In this document: one piece after another, positions 1 to 7,765 of the stretch
Layout of the letters: the number at the start of each line of letters is the position of its first letter
Numbering within the stretch: position 1 is the stretch's first letter
Origin: an uncultured bacterium
GTDB taxonomy: Bacteria; Atribacterota; Atribacteria; Atribacterales; Caldatribacteriaceae
DNA length: 64,000 nt
Assembly (NCBI GenBank): GCA_937139415.1
Contig: CAKZPS010000062.1
Coordinates: forward strand, 81,409-145,408
Direction of reading: 5' to 3'
Made by a program: the position numbers and the translations under genes
Notes under the pieces: generated by a model
What the model saw: the letters and a program-made list of their open reading frames with translations, nothing else
What the model was told of the DNA's origin: nothing
The model's database searches: none

Positions 1-593
1 CTATACCTGAGGGAAAGAGGTTACTTGCCGTTCGCCGTTTCCTCCTCGAATCCCAGGGGAATTTGTGGGACGTGACCCGAGACCATTTAAAGAGCATCAT
101 GCATCTTGTGGAGCGCAAAAAAGGCGACGTACTGCTTCCGGGGAAGCTGAAATGTTGGATTCAGGATGAGTATCTCTACGTTGCTTCTCGAAAATTTCTT
201 TTGGTGGATCTTTCCTTATGGCAATTTGCGATTACCTTGCCAGGAAAGAATATCCTCAGGGAACTTGGGTTATGTATAGAAGGTAGAATAGGGACAAATG
301 GTGTGGAAAAGAGTGAATGGCAGGTCTCTCTCGATCTCGATCGATGTTATCCCCCCTTTTTTGTACGTAATTTTCGCCCTGGAGACCGAATATGCCGAGG
401 GGGAAATGTGAAGAAAGTGAAAGAAATTTTTCAGGAAAGCGGAGTATTTTGGGAGTGGCGAAGAAGAATCCCCTTTTTGTGTGATCAGGAAAAGATTCTG
501 TGGATTCCAGAAATTGCACTTGACGAAAGAGCCGGAGTTCAGGAAAATAGCAAGCGTATCTTGCATGTCACCATGAAGAAGTATGAGGAGTGA
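1..593 (+). CDS. tilS: tRNA(Ile)-lysidine synthase, C-terminal part (5' end outside window)
   Basis: The reading frame is open from the first bases of the window, so only about 196 C-terminal residues are present. TilS attaches lysidine to C34 of the AUA-reading tRNA-Ile; its ATP-binding PP-loop half would lie upstream. The visible part has the family's late segments: an RRFL motif followed by a helix, LPGKLKCWIQDEYLYV, and the TilS_C core RPGDRI...KKVKEIF...W.R...PFLCDQEKILWIPEIALDER. The gene order tilS-hpt-ftsH is a widespread bacterial arrangement and supports the call. The internal TTG at 63 is not a credible start because family similarity extends upstream of it. Confidence 0.88.
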   Translation, partial: IPEGKRLLAVRRFLLESQGNLWDVTRDHLKSIMHLVERKKGDVLLPGKLKCWIQDEYLYVASRKFLLVDLSLWQFAITLPGKNILRELGLCIEGRIGTNGVEKSEWQVSLDLDRCYPPFFVRNFRPGDRICRGGNVKKVKEIFQESGVFWEWRRRIPFLCDQEKILWIPEIALDERAGVQENSKRILHVTMKKYEE

Positions 594-597
594 GAGA

Positions 598-1152
598 GTG
601 AAAGATTGTATTGAGAGGATTCTCATTTCCGAGGAAGAGTTACAACAAAAGGTGAAAGAATTAGGGGAAAAGATTACTCAAGATTATCAAGGTAAGGAAA
701 TTAGAGTGATAGGAATTTTGCGAGGCGCGTTTATTTTTATGGCTGATTTAATTCGGAACATTCACGTTCCGTTGAGCGTCGATTTTATGTCCATATCGAG
801 TTACGGAGACGAGATTGAATCGAACGGAATTGTAAGAATTTTGAAAGATTTGGATAAACCAATCACCCGCAAACATGTTTTAATCGTCGAGGATATCGTG
901 GATACGGGCTTAACCTTAAAGCATCTTCGTGAAGTTCTCTCAACTCGGGAACCTGCAAGCGTACGTATTTGTGCTTTGCTCAATAAGGAGGAACGACGGG
1001 TGGTAAAAGATTTGAAAATTGATTACTTGGGTTTTAATATTCCCAATTACTTTGTGGTCGGTTATGGACTCGATTTTGCCGAGCGTTACCGCAATTACCC
1101 CTTTATCTTTGTTCTCAAGCCGGAATATTACCAAGGGAGGGCAAGTGCTTAA
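598..1152 (+). CDS. hpt: hypoxanthine phosphoribosyltransferase
   Basis: This enzyme makes IMP (and GMP) from hypoxanthine (guanine) and PRPP in purine salvage. The PRPP-binding signature VLIVEDIVDTGLT lies near residue 95, and the VDFMSISSYG and VVGYGLDFAERYRN segments are typical of the bacterial Hpt family. The GTG at 598 is preferred over the ATG at 583 because GAGGAG at 585-590 sits seven bases before it; this gives 184 residues, a normal length. It directly follows tilS and precedes ftsH. A second PRTase of the same family is encoded at 40217-40792. Confidence 0.93.
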   Translation: MKDCIERILISEEELQQKVKELGEKITQDYQGKEIRVIGILRGAFIFMADLIRNIHVPLSVDFMSISSYGDEIESNGIVRILKDLDKPITRKHVLIVEDIVDTGLTLKHLREVLSTREPASVRICALLNKEERRVVKDLKIDYLGFNIPNYFVVGYGLDFAERYRNYPFIFVLKPEYYQGRASA

Positions 1153-1185
1153 GAAAAGGGAGCGAAAGACAGGTGAGGAAGAACA

Positions 1186-3063
1186 ATGAACAATTATCCC
1201 AGTGGAAAGTTTTATAGAAACCTTGGATTTTACCTTCTGTTTCTGATCATCATTATTTCTTTAGCGACGTCCTTTATGCAGAGGGACGTTTCTCCCCAAG
1301 TTTTCACTTATAGTCAGTTTTTGGACGCGGTTGAACGGGGATTGGTAGATAAGGTGGTTATTGTCGATCGCAATATTGCCGGAGAGATGAGGGACGGCTC
1401 TCGGTTTACCACTTACGTGCCTGATGATCCTGATTTGATCAAGACGTTGCGAGAGAGAAACGTGGAAATTGAAGCAAAGCCCCCTACTGAACCGTCGTGG
1501 TGGGCTCGGATCTTGAGTTCTCTCTTCCCCACCATCTTACTCATTGTGGTATGGATTTTTTTGCTCCAACAACTACAGGGTGGGGGGAGCAAGGTAACCT
1601 CATTCGTGAAGAGTCGGGCGAAAATGGTAGATCCAGAAAAGGTGAAAATCACTTTCGAAGATGTGGCCGGGATTGATGAAGTCAAAGAAGAACTGAAAGA
1701 AGTTGTTGATTTCCTGAAGAACCCTCGAAAATTTCAAAGAACTGGAGCTCGCATTCCCCGTGGAGTTTTGCTCTATGGGCCCCCAGGAACGGGTAAGACC
1801 CTTCTTGCGAAAGCTATTGCCGGAGAAGCGGGAGTACCATTTTTCAGTATCAGTGGTTCCGATTTCGTAGAAATGTTTGTGGGAGTTGGTGCGGCCCGGG
1901 TGAGAGACCTTTTCACCACGGCCAAGAGAAACGCTCCTTGTATCGTTTTTGTGGACGAACTTGATGCTGTTGGAAGGCATCGGGGAGCAGGATTGGGTGG
2001 TGGGCACGATGAGAGAGAACAGACCTTAAACCAACTTTTGGTGGAAATGGATGGATTCGATCCGAATCAAGGAGTTATTCTCATTGCTGCGACCAATCGT
2101 CCTGACATTCTTGATCCTGCCCTCTTACGCCCTGGCCGTTTTGATCGGAGAATTGCCGTTCCACAACCGGATGTATTGGGGAGAGAGGCGATTTTGAAGG
2201 TTCATGTACGAGGGAAACCATTGGGTAGTGACGTGGACTTGAAAGTTTTAGCTCGAAGAACTCCGGGTTTTGTTGGTGCTGATCTTGCCAACTTGGTCAA
2301 TGAAGCAGCCCTATTGGCCGCACGGAGAGGTAAAAACGTCATTGGAATGGAGGAATTCGAGGAAGCCATTGATAAAGTCATTGCTGGTCCAGAGAGAAAA
2401 CACGTGATTATCAGCGAAAAGGAGAAGAAGATTATTGCTTACCACGAAGCTGGGCACGCTTTGGTGGCGAGAGCTTTACCGGGAAGCGATCCAGTACATA
2501 AAATTTCTATCATTCCGCGTGGAGGAGTGGCTTTAGGATATACCTTGCAGTTACCGACCGAGGATCGTTACTTGATGAGTAAACAAGAACTTTTGAATCG
2601 CTTAGCCATTCTTTTGGGTGGTAGAGTTGCTGAAGAAGTGGTTTTCAAAGATGTTACGACCGGAGCCCATGATGATCTGAAAAAAGCCACCGAAATCGCT
2701 CGAGAGATGGTTTGCGAATACGGAATGAGTGAAATTCTTGGGCCGCTCACTTTGGGAAGGAAACATAAGGAGGTTTTCTTAGGTCGGGACATTGCTGAGG
2801 ATCGAAATTATAGCGAGGAAATAGCTTATGCCATTGACAAGGAAGTGCGGGCGATCATTGATCGAGCTTATGAACAATCGAGGGATATTATTCTTCGCTA
2901 TCGAGAAAAATTAGATGCTTTGGCTTATAGACTCATAGAGAAGGAAGTCTTGAATCGAGAAGAAATTGACGAAGTGCTGGGATTTTATGAGCAAGAAAAG
3001 GTCAGTGCCGAAACATTGGCACAAAGCCAAGACGAAGGAGGAGAAAAAGAACATGAAGGGTAA
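1186..3063 (+). CDS. ftsH: ATP-dependent zinc metalloprotease FtsH
   Basis: FtsH is the membrane-anchored AAA+ protease that degrades misassembled membrane proteins and regulatory proteins. At 625 residues it has the usual length. It has a transmembrane segment near residues 10-30, a short external domain, a second membrane segment near 105-125, an AAA+ module with Walker A GPPGTGKT near 198, an [11 protein letters not shown]alker B region and an SRH arginine region, and an M41 protease domain with the zinc motif HEAGH near 420. The [12 protein letters not shown] pore-side segment is conserved. The 3' end overlaps the next gene by 11 bp. Confidence 0.98.
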   Translation: MNNYPSGKFYRNLGFYLLFLIIIISLATSFMQRDVSPQVFTYSQFLDAVERGLVDKVVIVDRNIAGEMRDGSRFTTYVPDDPDLIKTLRERNVEIEAKPPTEPSWWARILSSLFPTILLIVVWIFLLQQLQGGGSKVTSFVKSRAKMVDPEKVKITFEDVAGIDEVKEELKEVVDFLKNPRKFQRTGARIPRGVLLYGPPGTGKTLLAKAIAGEAGVPFFSISGSDFVEMFVGVGAARVRDLFTTAKRNAPCIVFVDELDAVGRHRGAGLGGGHDEREQTLNQLLVEMDGFDPNQGVILIAATNRPDILDPALLRPGRFDRRIAVPQPDVLGREAILKVHVRGKPLGSDVDLKVLARRTPGFVGADLANLVNEAALLAARRGKNVIGMEEFEEAIDKVIAGPERKHVIISEKEKKIIAYHEAGHALVARALPGSDPVHKISIIPRGGVALGYTLQLPTEDRYLMSKQELLNRLAILLGGRVAEEVVFKDVTTGAHDDLKKATEIAREMVCEYGMSEILGPLTLGRKHKEVFLGRDIAEDRNYSEEIAYAIDKEVRAIIDRAYEQSRDIILRYREKLDALAYRLIEKEVLNREEIDEVLGFYEQEKVSAETLAQSQDEGGEKEHEG

Positions 3064-3469
3064 TACCCTAAGGGTTGGCCTTACCGGAACTGCTACCACT
3101 ACGGTCAATGCGGAAAATACTGCTGACCGTTTTGACCCTGGTATGGTTCCGGCATTTGCGACTCCTATGCTCATTTCTTTGATGGACAATGCTGCTCATG
3201 AAGCAGTGAAACACCACCTGCCCGAGGGATATGTCAGCGTCGGCACGCGCATTAGTATCTCTCACATTGCTGCAACTCCGCAGGGAATGAAAGTAACTGC
3301 TCGAGCCACGCTTATCGAGATTTATCGTAATCGTCTGGTATTCGAGGCAGAAGCCTTTGACGAAGTAGAAAAAGTAGGAGAGGGGCGGTTAGAGCGATTT
3401 ATAGTGCATCGAGAATCTTTTATGAAAAAATTGTTGGGTAAAGTGCAAGGGGGGAAGGCCAACTCTTAA
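3053..3469 (+). CDS. thioesterase, fluoroacetyl-CoA thioesterase (FlK)-like hot-dog fold
   Basis: The 138-residue protein matches the short FlK-like hot-dog thioesterases, cytosolic enzymes that hydrolyse acyl-CoA. The visible pattern is [13 protein letters not shown] followed by [20 protein letters not shown]. In FlK the catalytic set is Thr, Glu and His; here the Thr and His positions are kept and the Glu position reads Asp (LMDN). The ATG at 3053 is chosen because AAGGAGG lies 11 bases upstream; the longer frame from 2966 runs deep into ftsH. The natural substrate cannot be told; fluoroacetate resistance should not be assumed. Confidence 0.82.
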   Translation: MKGNTLRVGLTGTATTTVNAENTADRFDPGMVPAFATPMLISLMDNAAHEAVKHHLPEGYVSVGTRISISHIAATPQGMKVTARATLIEIYRNRLVFEAEAFDEVEKVGEGRLERFIVHRESFMKKLLGKVQGGKANS

Positions 3470-3503
3470 ACTTTTTATCCCTCCTTCTTAGGAGATGGGA
3501 ACC

Positions 3504-4163
3504 ATGAGACAGTTTGCCGTTTTTGGATTGGGAATCTTCGGGAGTAGTATTGCCATAGCTTTGTATGAACAGGGCTTTACCGTTTTAGGTGTTGATATCC
3601 AAGAAGAACCAGTCAAGGAGTTAGCAGGCAAGATTACCGAGGTAGTGCAAGCGGATACTACCGATGAAAAGGTTCTCGAGGCGTTAGGCATTAAAAATTT
3701 TGATGTAGCCATAGTGAGCATTGGTAACGATATTCAATCGAGCGTTTTAACGACTCTGGCGGTGAAGGAGCTCGGGGTTCCTCTGGTCATTGCCCGAGCC
3801 ATAAACCTCATGCACGGGAAAATTTTGGGGAAGATCGGTGCCGATCGGGTTATCTTCCCTGAACAAGATATGGCCTTGAAAGTGGCCAAAACTCTCTCTT
3901 TTCCTAATGCAATACGTACCGAAGAACTCTTCCCCGGATATAACATTGTAGAAGTCAGACTTCCTACTTCGCTCCATAAGAGTACCCTCAACGAATCCAG
4001 ATTGAGAAATCGATACGGGATTACTGTTTTGGCTTTGCGCAGAAATGGCAAGTATGTCGTTTCTCCTTCTGCAGATGAGACCCTTTTAGAGGGCGATGTG
4101 ATGTATATTTTGGGAAGTGAAGACCAACTCAAGAAATTCTTCAAGGAAGAAGTAGGAGGATGA
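3504..4163 (+). CDS. TrkA/KtrA-family K+ channel regulatory (RCK) protein
   Basis: About 219 residues comprise an N-terminal RCK_N Rossmann domain (FGLGIFGSSIAIAL, with the GxGxxG nucleotide loop and acidic strand end VLGVDIQEE) and a C-terminal RCK_C domain (LPTSLHKSTL...VLALRRNGKYVVSPSADETLLEGDVMYILG). Such proteins gate KtrB/TrkH-type K+ uptake channels in response to nucleotides. The second ATG (3504) is preferred because TAGGAG ends nine bases before it. No membrane subunit is encoded nearby, so the channel partner must be elsewhere. Its stop overlaps the next start (ATGA), implying translational coupling. Confidence 0.9.
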   Translation: MRQFAVFGLGIFGSSIAIALYEQGFTVLGVDIQEEPVKELAGKITEVVQADTTDEKVLEALGIKNFDVAIVSIGNDIQSSVLTTLAVKELGVPLVIARAINLMHGKILGKIGADRVIFPEQDMALKVAKTLSFPNAIRTEELFPGYNIVEVRLPTSLHKSTLNESRLRNRYGITVLALRRNGKYVVSPSADETLLEGDVMYILGSEDQLKKFFKEEVGG

Positions 4164-5038
4164 ATATGCGGGCCCAAGTCGAGTGTTTCACCTGTAACAT
4201 AAGACAAGCACAAGAAGCAGCGAGTGTGGTGTGTGATAAGAGGGAATTTCTCTGGCAAGTTTCGCAAAGTTTGTGCGCTCTATACGCCCATGCGAGCACT
4301 GATTGGACACCAGCGTATATGACTACTCTTGCCCATCGCGTGGCAAAAGAAATGACCGGCGTAGAAGATATTTACTATCAACACAAAAGGCACTATAACC
4401 GTTTCGCCTTGCAACTTTACCCTGAGCTTGAGCAATTTGTTGCTGAAAGTGATAATCCCCTGGAGAGAGCGGTACAAGTAGCCATAGTGGGAAATATAAT
4501 CGATTTGGGAGTGTATCGAGAGATAGACAGGCGTCGTATTCGAGAGCAGTTGTATAATATCCAATGGGGTAAATACGATTTTGTCCCTTTTGAAGTGGAT
4601 GTAAGACGGGCAAAAACCCTGGTTTATGTGGGAGATAACGCAGGAGAAATTGTTTTTGACCGAGTCCTCTTACAGGAGATTCGGAAGATCGGAGTGAGGG
4701 AAATCTTTTTTGTGGTCAAGAGCGGTCCTGTTTCTAATGATGTGTTACTCGAAGATTTCGAGGAAGCCCAACTGGGTGACTTCGCTTATCCTTTGGTAAC
4801 TGGTCAAGATGCCTGTGGTATCGTTTTAGAAGAAGCACCTAAGGAGTTACAAGAGGTTTGGCAAAAAGCAGACCTCATCATTTCTAAAGGGCAGGGAAAT
4901 TTTGAGAGTCTCAGCGGGAGAAAAGAGAATATTTACTTTTTATTGAAAGCAAAGTGTACCCCGGTAGCACGCGAATTTGGCGTTGAGCAGGGTGCATTGA
5001 TCTTAAAACGGAATCTCTCCTCTTACGATCTCCGATGA
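4160..5038 (+). CDS. DUF89 / ARMT1-like family protein (damage-control phosphatase-type)
   Basis: The 292-residue protein has hallmarks of the DUF89 family: an N-terminal cysteine pair (VECFTCNIRQAQ), the strand-loop VYVGDNAGEIVFD, a central SGPVSNDVL segment, and SKGQGNFESL, where family members bind a metal and phosphate. Characterised DUF89 proteins are metal-dependent phosphatases that remove damaged or excess phosphometabolites; the substrate here is unknown. The gene is coupled by 4-bp ATGA overlaps to both neighbours, the RCK protein upstream and the Nudix hydrolase downstream. That pairing with a Nudix enzyme fits a metabolite clean-up role (inference). Confidence 0.87.
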   Translation: MNMRAQVECFTCNIRQAQEAASVVCDKREFLWQVSQSLCALYAHASTDWTPAYMTTLAHRVAKEMTGVEDIYYQHKRHYNRFALQLYPELEQFVAESDNPLERAVQVAIVGNIIDLGVYREIDRRRIREQLYNIQWGKYDFVPFEVDVRRAKTLVYVGDNAGEIVFDRVLLQEIRKIGVREIFFVVKSGPVSNDVLLEDFEEAQLGDFAYPLVTGQDACGIVLEEAPKELQEVWQKADLIISKGQGNFESLSGRKENIYFLLKAKCTPVAREFGVEQGALILKRNLSSYDLR

Positions 5039-5490
5039 TTCGCGTTTATTCGAGTGGTGGAATAGTTTTGCAAGAGCATCAAGGAGGGACATGCCTCCTC
5101 TTAGTTCGTAAAAGAGATTCAGGGGCATGGACGCTTCCTAAGGGGCATCTCGATACCGGCGAATCTGAAGAACAAACTGCAGTAAGAGAAGTGAGAGAGG
5201 AGACCGGATATGCAGTGGTGGTAAACGAAAAAGTGGGTGAGATATGTTTTACTTATATGAAAAATGGACAGCACTTTGAAGAAGTTGCTTCATTTTTTCT
5301 CATGGAACCATTACGAGCTGGGGCAAGAGAAGCAACTGAAGAGATTGGTGATGTACAATGGTTCCCAATCGATGAAGCTTTAGACCTGATGTCATATGAA
5401 AATGAAAAAAACCTTGTTCGTTTAGCGCTAAAATCTTGGAAAAGTCGTAACAATTTAGTTGGCAAGAGGGCAGGGAATGCGCTACAATAA
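5035..5490 (+). CDS. Nudix hydrolase (Ap4A hydrolase/MutT type)
   Basis: A complete Nudix box is visible, GHLDTGE followed seven residues later by REVREETGY, which fits the Gx5Ex7REUxEExGU consensus. At 151 residues it is a single-domain enzyme. The start SSGGIVLQ...LLVRKRDSGAWTLPKG resembles bacterial diadenosine polyphosphate hydrolases and MutT-like enzymes that cleave nucleoside diphosphates linked to another group. Exact substrate is not deducible. It overlaps the DUF89 gene by 4 bp and is the last gene of that coupled group. Confidence 0.92.
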   Translation: MIRVYSSGGIVLQEHQGGTCLLLVRKRDSGAWTLPKGHLDTGESEEQTAVREVREETGYAVVVNEKVGEICFTYMKNGQHFEEVASFFLMEPLRAGAREATEEIGDVQWFPIDEALDLMSYENEKNLVRLALKSWKSRNNLVGKRAGNALQ

Positions 5491-5541
5491 GCACAGGGAA
5501 GGAAAAGGCTTTTTCTTCTCCGGAGGAGGGAGCGCGAATCC

Positions 5542-5592
5542 ATGGGAAGCAGGATTAAGAAAATTGGGGAGGTTAGGATATGGAGCTTTTAA
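5542..5592 (+). CDS. possible 16-residue leader ORF overlapping the spoVS start
   Basis: An ATG at 5542 follows the strong ribosome-binding sequence GGAGGAGGG at 5522-5530 and opens a 16-codon frame ending at 5592, inside the first codons of spoVS in another frame. The peptide is basic (MGSRIKKIGEVRIWSF). Because a GGGGAGG ribosome site for spoVS itself lies within this small frame, translation of one would affect the other. It may be a coupling leader or chance; nothing else supports it. Confidence 0.25.
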   Translation: MGSRIKKIGEVRIWSF

Positions 5593-5840
5593 AGATCTCT
5601 TCTAAAACGAGACCGGCCGCTTTAGCTGGAGCACTTACTGGAGTTATTCGGGAGCACGGAAGGGCGGAAATGCAAGCCGTAGGAGCTGGAGCAGTAAACC
5701 AAGCAGTCAAAGCTATCGCTATTGCCAGGGGCTATTTGGCTCCGAGTGGGATCGATTTAGTCTGCATTCCTGCCTTTGTCGACGTAAAAATTGATGACAC
5801 GGAGAAAACTGCAATTCGTTTTATAGTCCTTCCCACTTAA
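5580..5840 (+). CDS. spoVS: stage V sporulation protein S (SpoVS) family protein
   Basis: This 86-residue protein is SpoVS along its whole length (LLKISSKTRPAALAGALTG, AVGAGAVNQAVKAIAIARG, IPAFVDVKIDDTEKTAIRF). SpoVS is a small Alba-like nucleic-acid-binding protein. In Bacillus it affects septation and spore coat assembly, but it is also conserved in non-sporulating thermophiles such as Thermus. No sporulation genes are seen in this window, so the name does not imply spore formation. A GGGGAGG sequence just upstream serves as ribosome-binding site. It is followed closely by HU, another nucleoid-type protein. Confidence 0.95.
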   Translation: MELLKISSKTRPAALAGALTGVIREHGRAEMQAVGAGAVNQAVKAIAIARGYLAPSGIDLVCIPAFVDVKIDDTEKTAIRFIVLPT

Positions 5841-5877
5841 GGAGGGAAATTTTTCAATAGTAAGGAGGTAGGGAAAA

Positions 5878-6165
5878 GTGAACAAACAGGATCTCGTGGG
5901 TACTTTGGCAGATGAACTGAAGAAGGAAGGATTGTCGATCACCAAGAAGGACACAGCTAAAGTAGTGGATGTGTTTTTGAACGTGGTGCAGAATGAGTTA
6001 AAGAAAGGCGGAAGGGTTCAATTGGTGGGGTTTGGGACTTTCGGGGTCAAAAAGAGAGCCGGTAGGAGAGGACGCAATCCTCAAACCGGTAAAGAGATTC
6101 GTATTCCGGAGAGTAAGGTTCCTTTCTTCCGCCCGGGAAAAGGCCTCAGAGATCTGGTAAAATAA
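5878..6165 (+). CDS. hup: HU family DNA-binding protein
   Basis: The 95-residue protein is a canonical HU/IHF-type histone-like protein: MNKQDLVGTLADEL at the start, the dimer core GGRVQLVGFGTFGVKKRAGR, and the DNA-embracing arm RRGRNPQTGKEIRIPES followed by PFFRPGKGLRDLV. HU binds and bends DNA non-specifically and organises the nucleoid. It starts with GTG at 5878 behind an AAGGAGG ribosome site. A perfect stem-loop with a T tract follows immediately, so it probably ends the transcript that begins upstream of spoVS. Confidence 0.98.
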   Translation: MNKQDLVGTLADELKKEGLSITKKDTAKVVDVFLNVVQNELKKGGRVQLVGFGTFGVKKRAGRRGRNPQTGKEIRIPESKVPFFRPGKGLRDLVK

Positions 6166-6177
6166 CTTTTGTCTTGG

Positions 6178-6213
6178 AAAAAGGAGAGGGGCAACGTTGC
6201 CCCTCTCCTTTTT
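6178..6213 (+). terminator. strong intrinsic terminator after hup
   Basis: A perfect 36-bp inverted repeat runs from AAAAAGGAGAGGGGCAAC to its exact complement ending in CTCCTTTTT, centred on AACGTT. The A and T tracts at the ends make it usable as a terminator on both strands. It lies 12 bp after the hup stop codon. Confidence 0.93.
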
Positions 6214-6450
6214 CGGCACGTTTGCGAATTGAATTCCCCCAATTTTTTCTTCCTCTAAAGGAGGGAAGTTTGTTTTTTGTTCTCGTTTTCCAGTTCTTAC
6301 CAAGAATTGGGAGATGGTTGATAGGTTTTTCACCTCGTTCGTTTTTTCTCCACAGGAAAAATGGATACCAGAAGTTTTGCGGCTTGTCTTTCACAGAAGA
6401 TAAGGGAAAAGAGATCATCACACGGAGGTTATTTTCATTTTTGGAACTGC

Positions 6451-6479
6451 TTGTCAAAAAAGCTCGGTTAGCTTATAAT
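6451..6479 (+). promoter_or_regulatory. sigma-70-type promoter of the sugar ABC operon
   Basis: TTGTCA (6451-6456) and TATAAT (6474-6479) are separated by exactly 17 bp, close to the ideal sigma-70 promoter. Transcription should begin near 6486, giving an unusually long leader of about 205 nt before the binding-protein gene. Confidence 0.85.
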
Positions 6480-6528
6480 TTTTTTGAGCATAAGATGTTG
6501 AGCATATGTTACAAAGCACGGACTCAGT

Positions 6529-6603
6529 ATGGTTGAAATGGTCGAAGGAATGTGCGACATCGGCGAAAAGATTGTCGTCATTCTCAAAATAGCGAGGAGG
6601 TGA
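6529..6603 (+). CDS. possible 24-residue leader peptide ORF in the sugar operon leader
   Basis: Within the long leader an ATG at 6529 opens 24 codons (MVEMVEGMCDIGEKIVVILK then IARR) and stops in AGGAGGTGATGAG. No good ribosome-binding site precedes it. It could be a regulatory leader peptide or a chance frame; it resembles no leader I know. Confidence 0.2.
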   Translation: MVEMVEGMCDIGEKIVVILKIARR

Positions 6604-6690
6604 TGAGTCGAGGCAAAGACTAAGGTTTTGTGTATTCTTGGGTTATCTTCATTCAGTAAGCAACATACTTAAGCACGAAGGAGGTTTCCA

Positions 6691-7671
6691 ATGAAGAAAT
6701 TCTTTGTGGTAATGATGGTGGTTTTTTTGGTGGCGCTTTTGGTGTCTCCAGTAATGGCCAAGAAATACACCATTGCTACGGTTGTAAAATTAGATGGTAT
6801 TGCCTGGTTTGAACGTATGAGAGAGGGTGTAAAGAAATTTGCTCAGGATACAGGACATGAAGCCTTTTTGGTGGGTCCTCCTCGGGCTGATGCTGCATTG
6901 CAAGTGCAGATCATTGAAGACTTGATTGCTCAGGGTGTCGATGCTATTTGTGTGGTTCCTTTTTCTCCTGAGGCTGTGGAGCCAGTTTTGAAGAGAGCGA
7001 TGGATCAAGGTATTGTGGTTATTACCCACGAGGCCTCGAATATTCAAAATGCCCACTGGGATCTTGAAGCTTTTGACAACTACGCTTTCGGAGCGAAGTT
7101 GATGGATTATTTGGCAAGTTACATGGGTGAAGAAGGCGAATACGCTACCATGGTGGGTAGTCTTACTTCCAAAACCCATATGGAATGGATTACCGGAAGT
7201 GTAGAGCGTCAAAAGGAAAAGTACCCCCAGATGAAACTGGTTACCGAAAGCCCGTTAGAGTGCTACGATGACCAGACCAGAGCTTATGAAAACATGAAGG
7301 AGCTCTTGCGCACTTATCCCAATCTGCGGGGAGTGCGGACCTCTGCCTCCACTGCTGCTCCTGGTTGTGGTCTTGCGGTAGAAGAGGCGGGTTTACAAGA
7401 TCGGGTTCACGTAGTAGGTCCCAGCTTGGTATCTCTCTCCGGTCAGTATCTGAAAACCGGTGCTGTCAAAGTTATCGGTTTTTGGGATCCCGCTGATGCC
7501 GGATATGCTATGAATAAACTGGCAGTTATGGTTTTGGAAGGGCAAGAGGTCACCGATGGCATGGATTTGGGAGTTCCCGGTTATAATAAACTTCGCATGG
7601 ATGGCCGAGTCCTCTATGGCGAAGCGTGGGTCTTTGTCACTAAGGATAATATGGATCAGTACAATTTCTAA
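6691..7671 (+). CDS. sugar ABC transporter substrate-binding protein (RhaS/LsrB-like)
   Basis: This 326-residue exported protein captures a sugar for the ABC transporter that follows. It has a clear Sec signal peptide (MKK, a hydrophobic core, then SPVMA before KKYTIA) and a Peripla_BP_4 fold: [38 protein letters not shown], and a C-terminal [19 protein letters not shown] like that of RhaS and LsrB. Several AI-2-contacting positions of LsrB are not clearly kept (for example, Cys where LsrB has Ala after the conserved Pro), so rhamnose-like or other monosaccharides are as likely as AI-2. A hairpin follows the gene, so it is probably made in excess over the membrane subunits. Confidence 0.9.
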   Translation: MKKFFVVMMVVFLVALLVSPVMAKKYTIATVVKLDGIAWFERMREGVKKFAQDTGHEAFLVGPPRADAALQVQIIEDLIAQGVDAICVVPFSPEAVEPVLKRAMDQGIVVITHEASNIQNAHWDLEAFDNYAFGAKLMDYLASYMGEEGEYATMVGSLTSKTHMEWITGSVERQKEKYPQMKLVTESPLECYDDQTRAYENMKELLRTYPNLRGVRTSASTAAPGCGLAVEEAGLQDRVHVVGPSLVSLSGQYLKTGAVKVIGFWDPADAGYAMNKLAVMVLEGQEVTDGMDLGVPGYNKLRMDGRVLYGEAWVFVTKDNMDQYNF

Positions 7672-7683
7672 GCGTCTTTGAAG

Positions 7684-7719
7684 AAAAGAAAACCGGCCAA
7701 ATTGGCCGGTTTTCTTTTT
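7684..7719 (+). terminator. hairpin between binding protein and transporter ATPase (partial terminator)
   Basis: Two perfectly complementary 17-base arms (AAAAGAAAACCGGCCAA and its complement) flank a single base and end in a T tract. It lies inside the operon, before the ATPase gene, so it likely acts as a leaky terminator or mRNA 3' stabiliser that raises binding-protein expression. Confidence 0.88.
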
Positions 7720-7765
7720 AGAAAGAACCAAATATAGTCTCATATGGAGGAAGCTAACCGCCATC

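Larger units (their letters stand above)
6214..6690. other. intergenic region between hup and the sugar transporter operon
   Basis: This 477-bp gap holds no convincing gene of normal length. The first 230 bp are T-rich without recognisable features; a frame of 120 codons crossing it looks like chance because it starts inside the hup terminator. The second half contains a consensus promoter (6451-6479) and a leader of about 205 nt before the sugar-binding protein, including a 24-codon mini-ORF (6529-6603). Confidence 0.7.

Noticed and set aside
3053..3469. Fluoroacetate-resistance thioesterase
   Set aside because: Only general FlK-family similarity; the catalytic Glu position is Asp and there is no fluorometabolite context.
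5580..5840. SpoVS as evidence for sporulation
   Set aside because: SpoVS is widespread in non-sporulating bacteria and no spore genes are nearby.
6174..6536. Open frame of 120 codons after hup
   Set aside because: It starts inside the hup terminator, is low in complexity and crosses a consensus promoter; no ribosome site.
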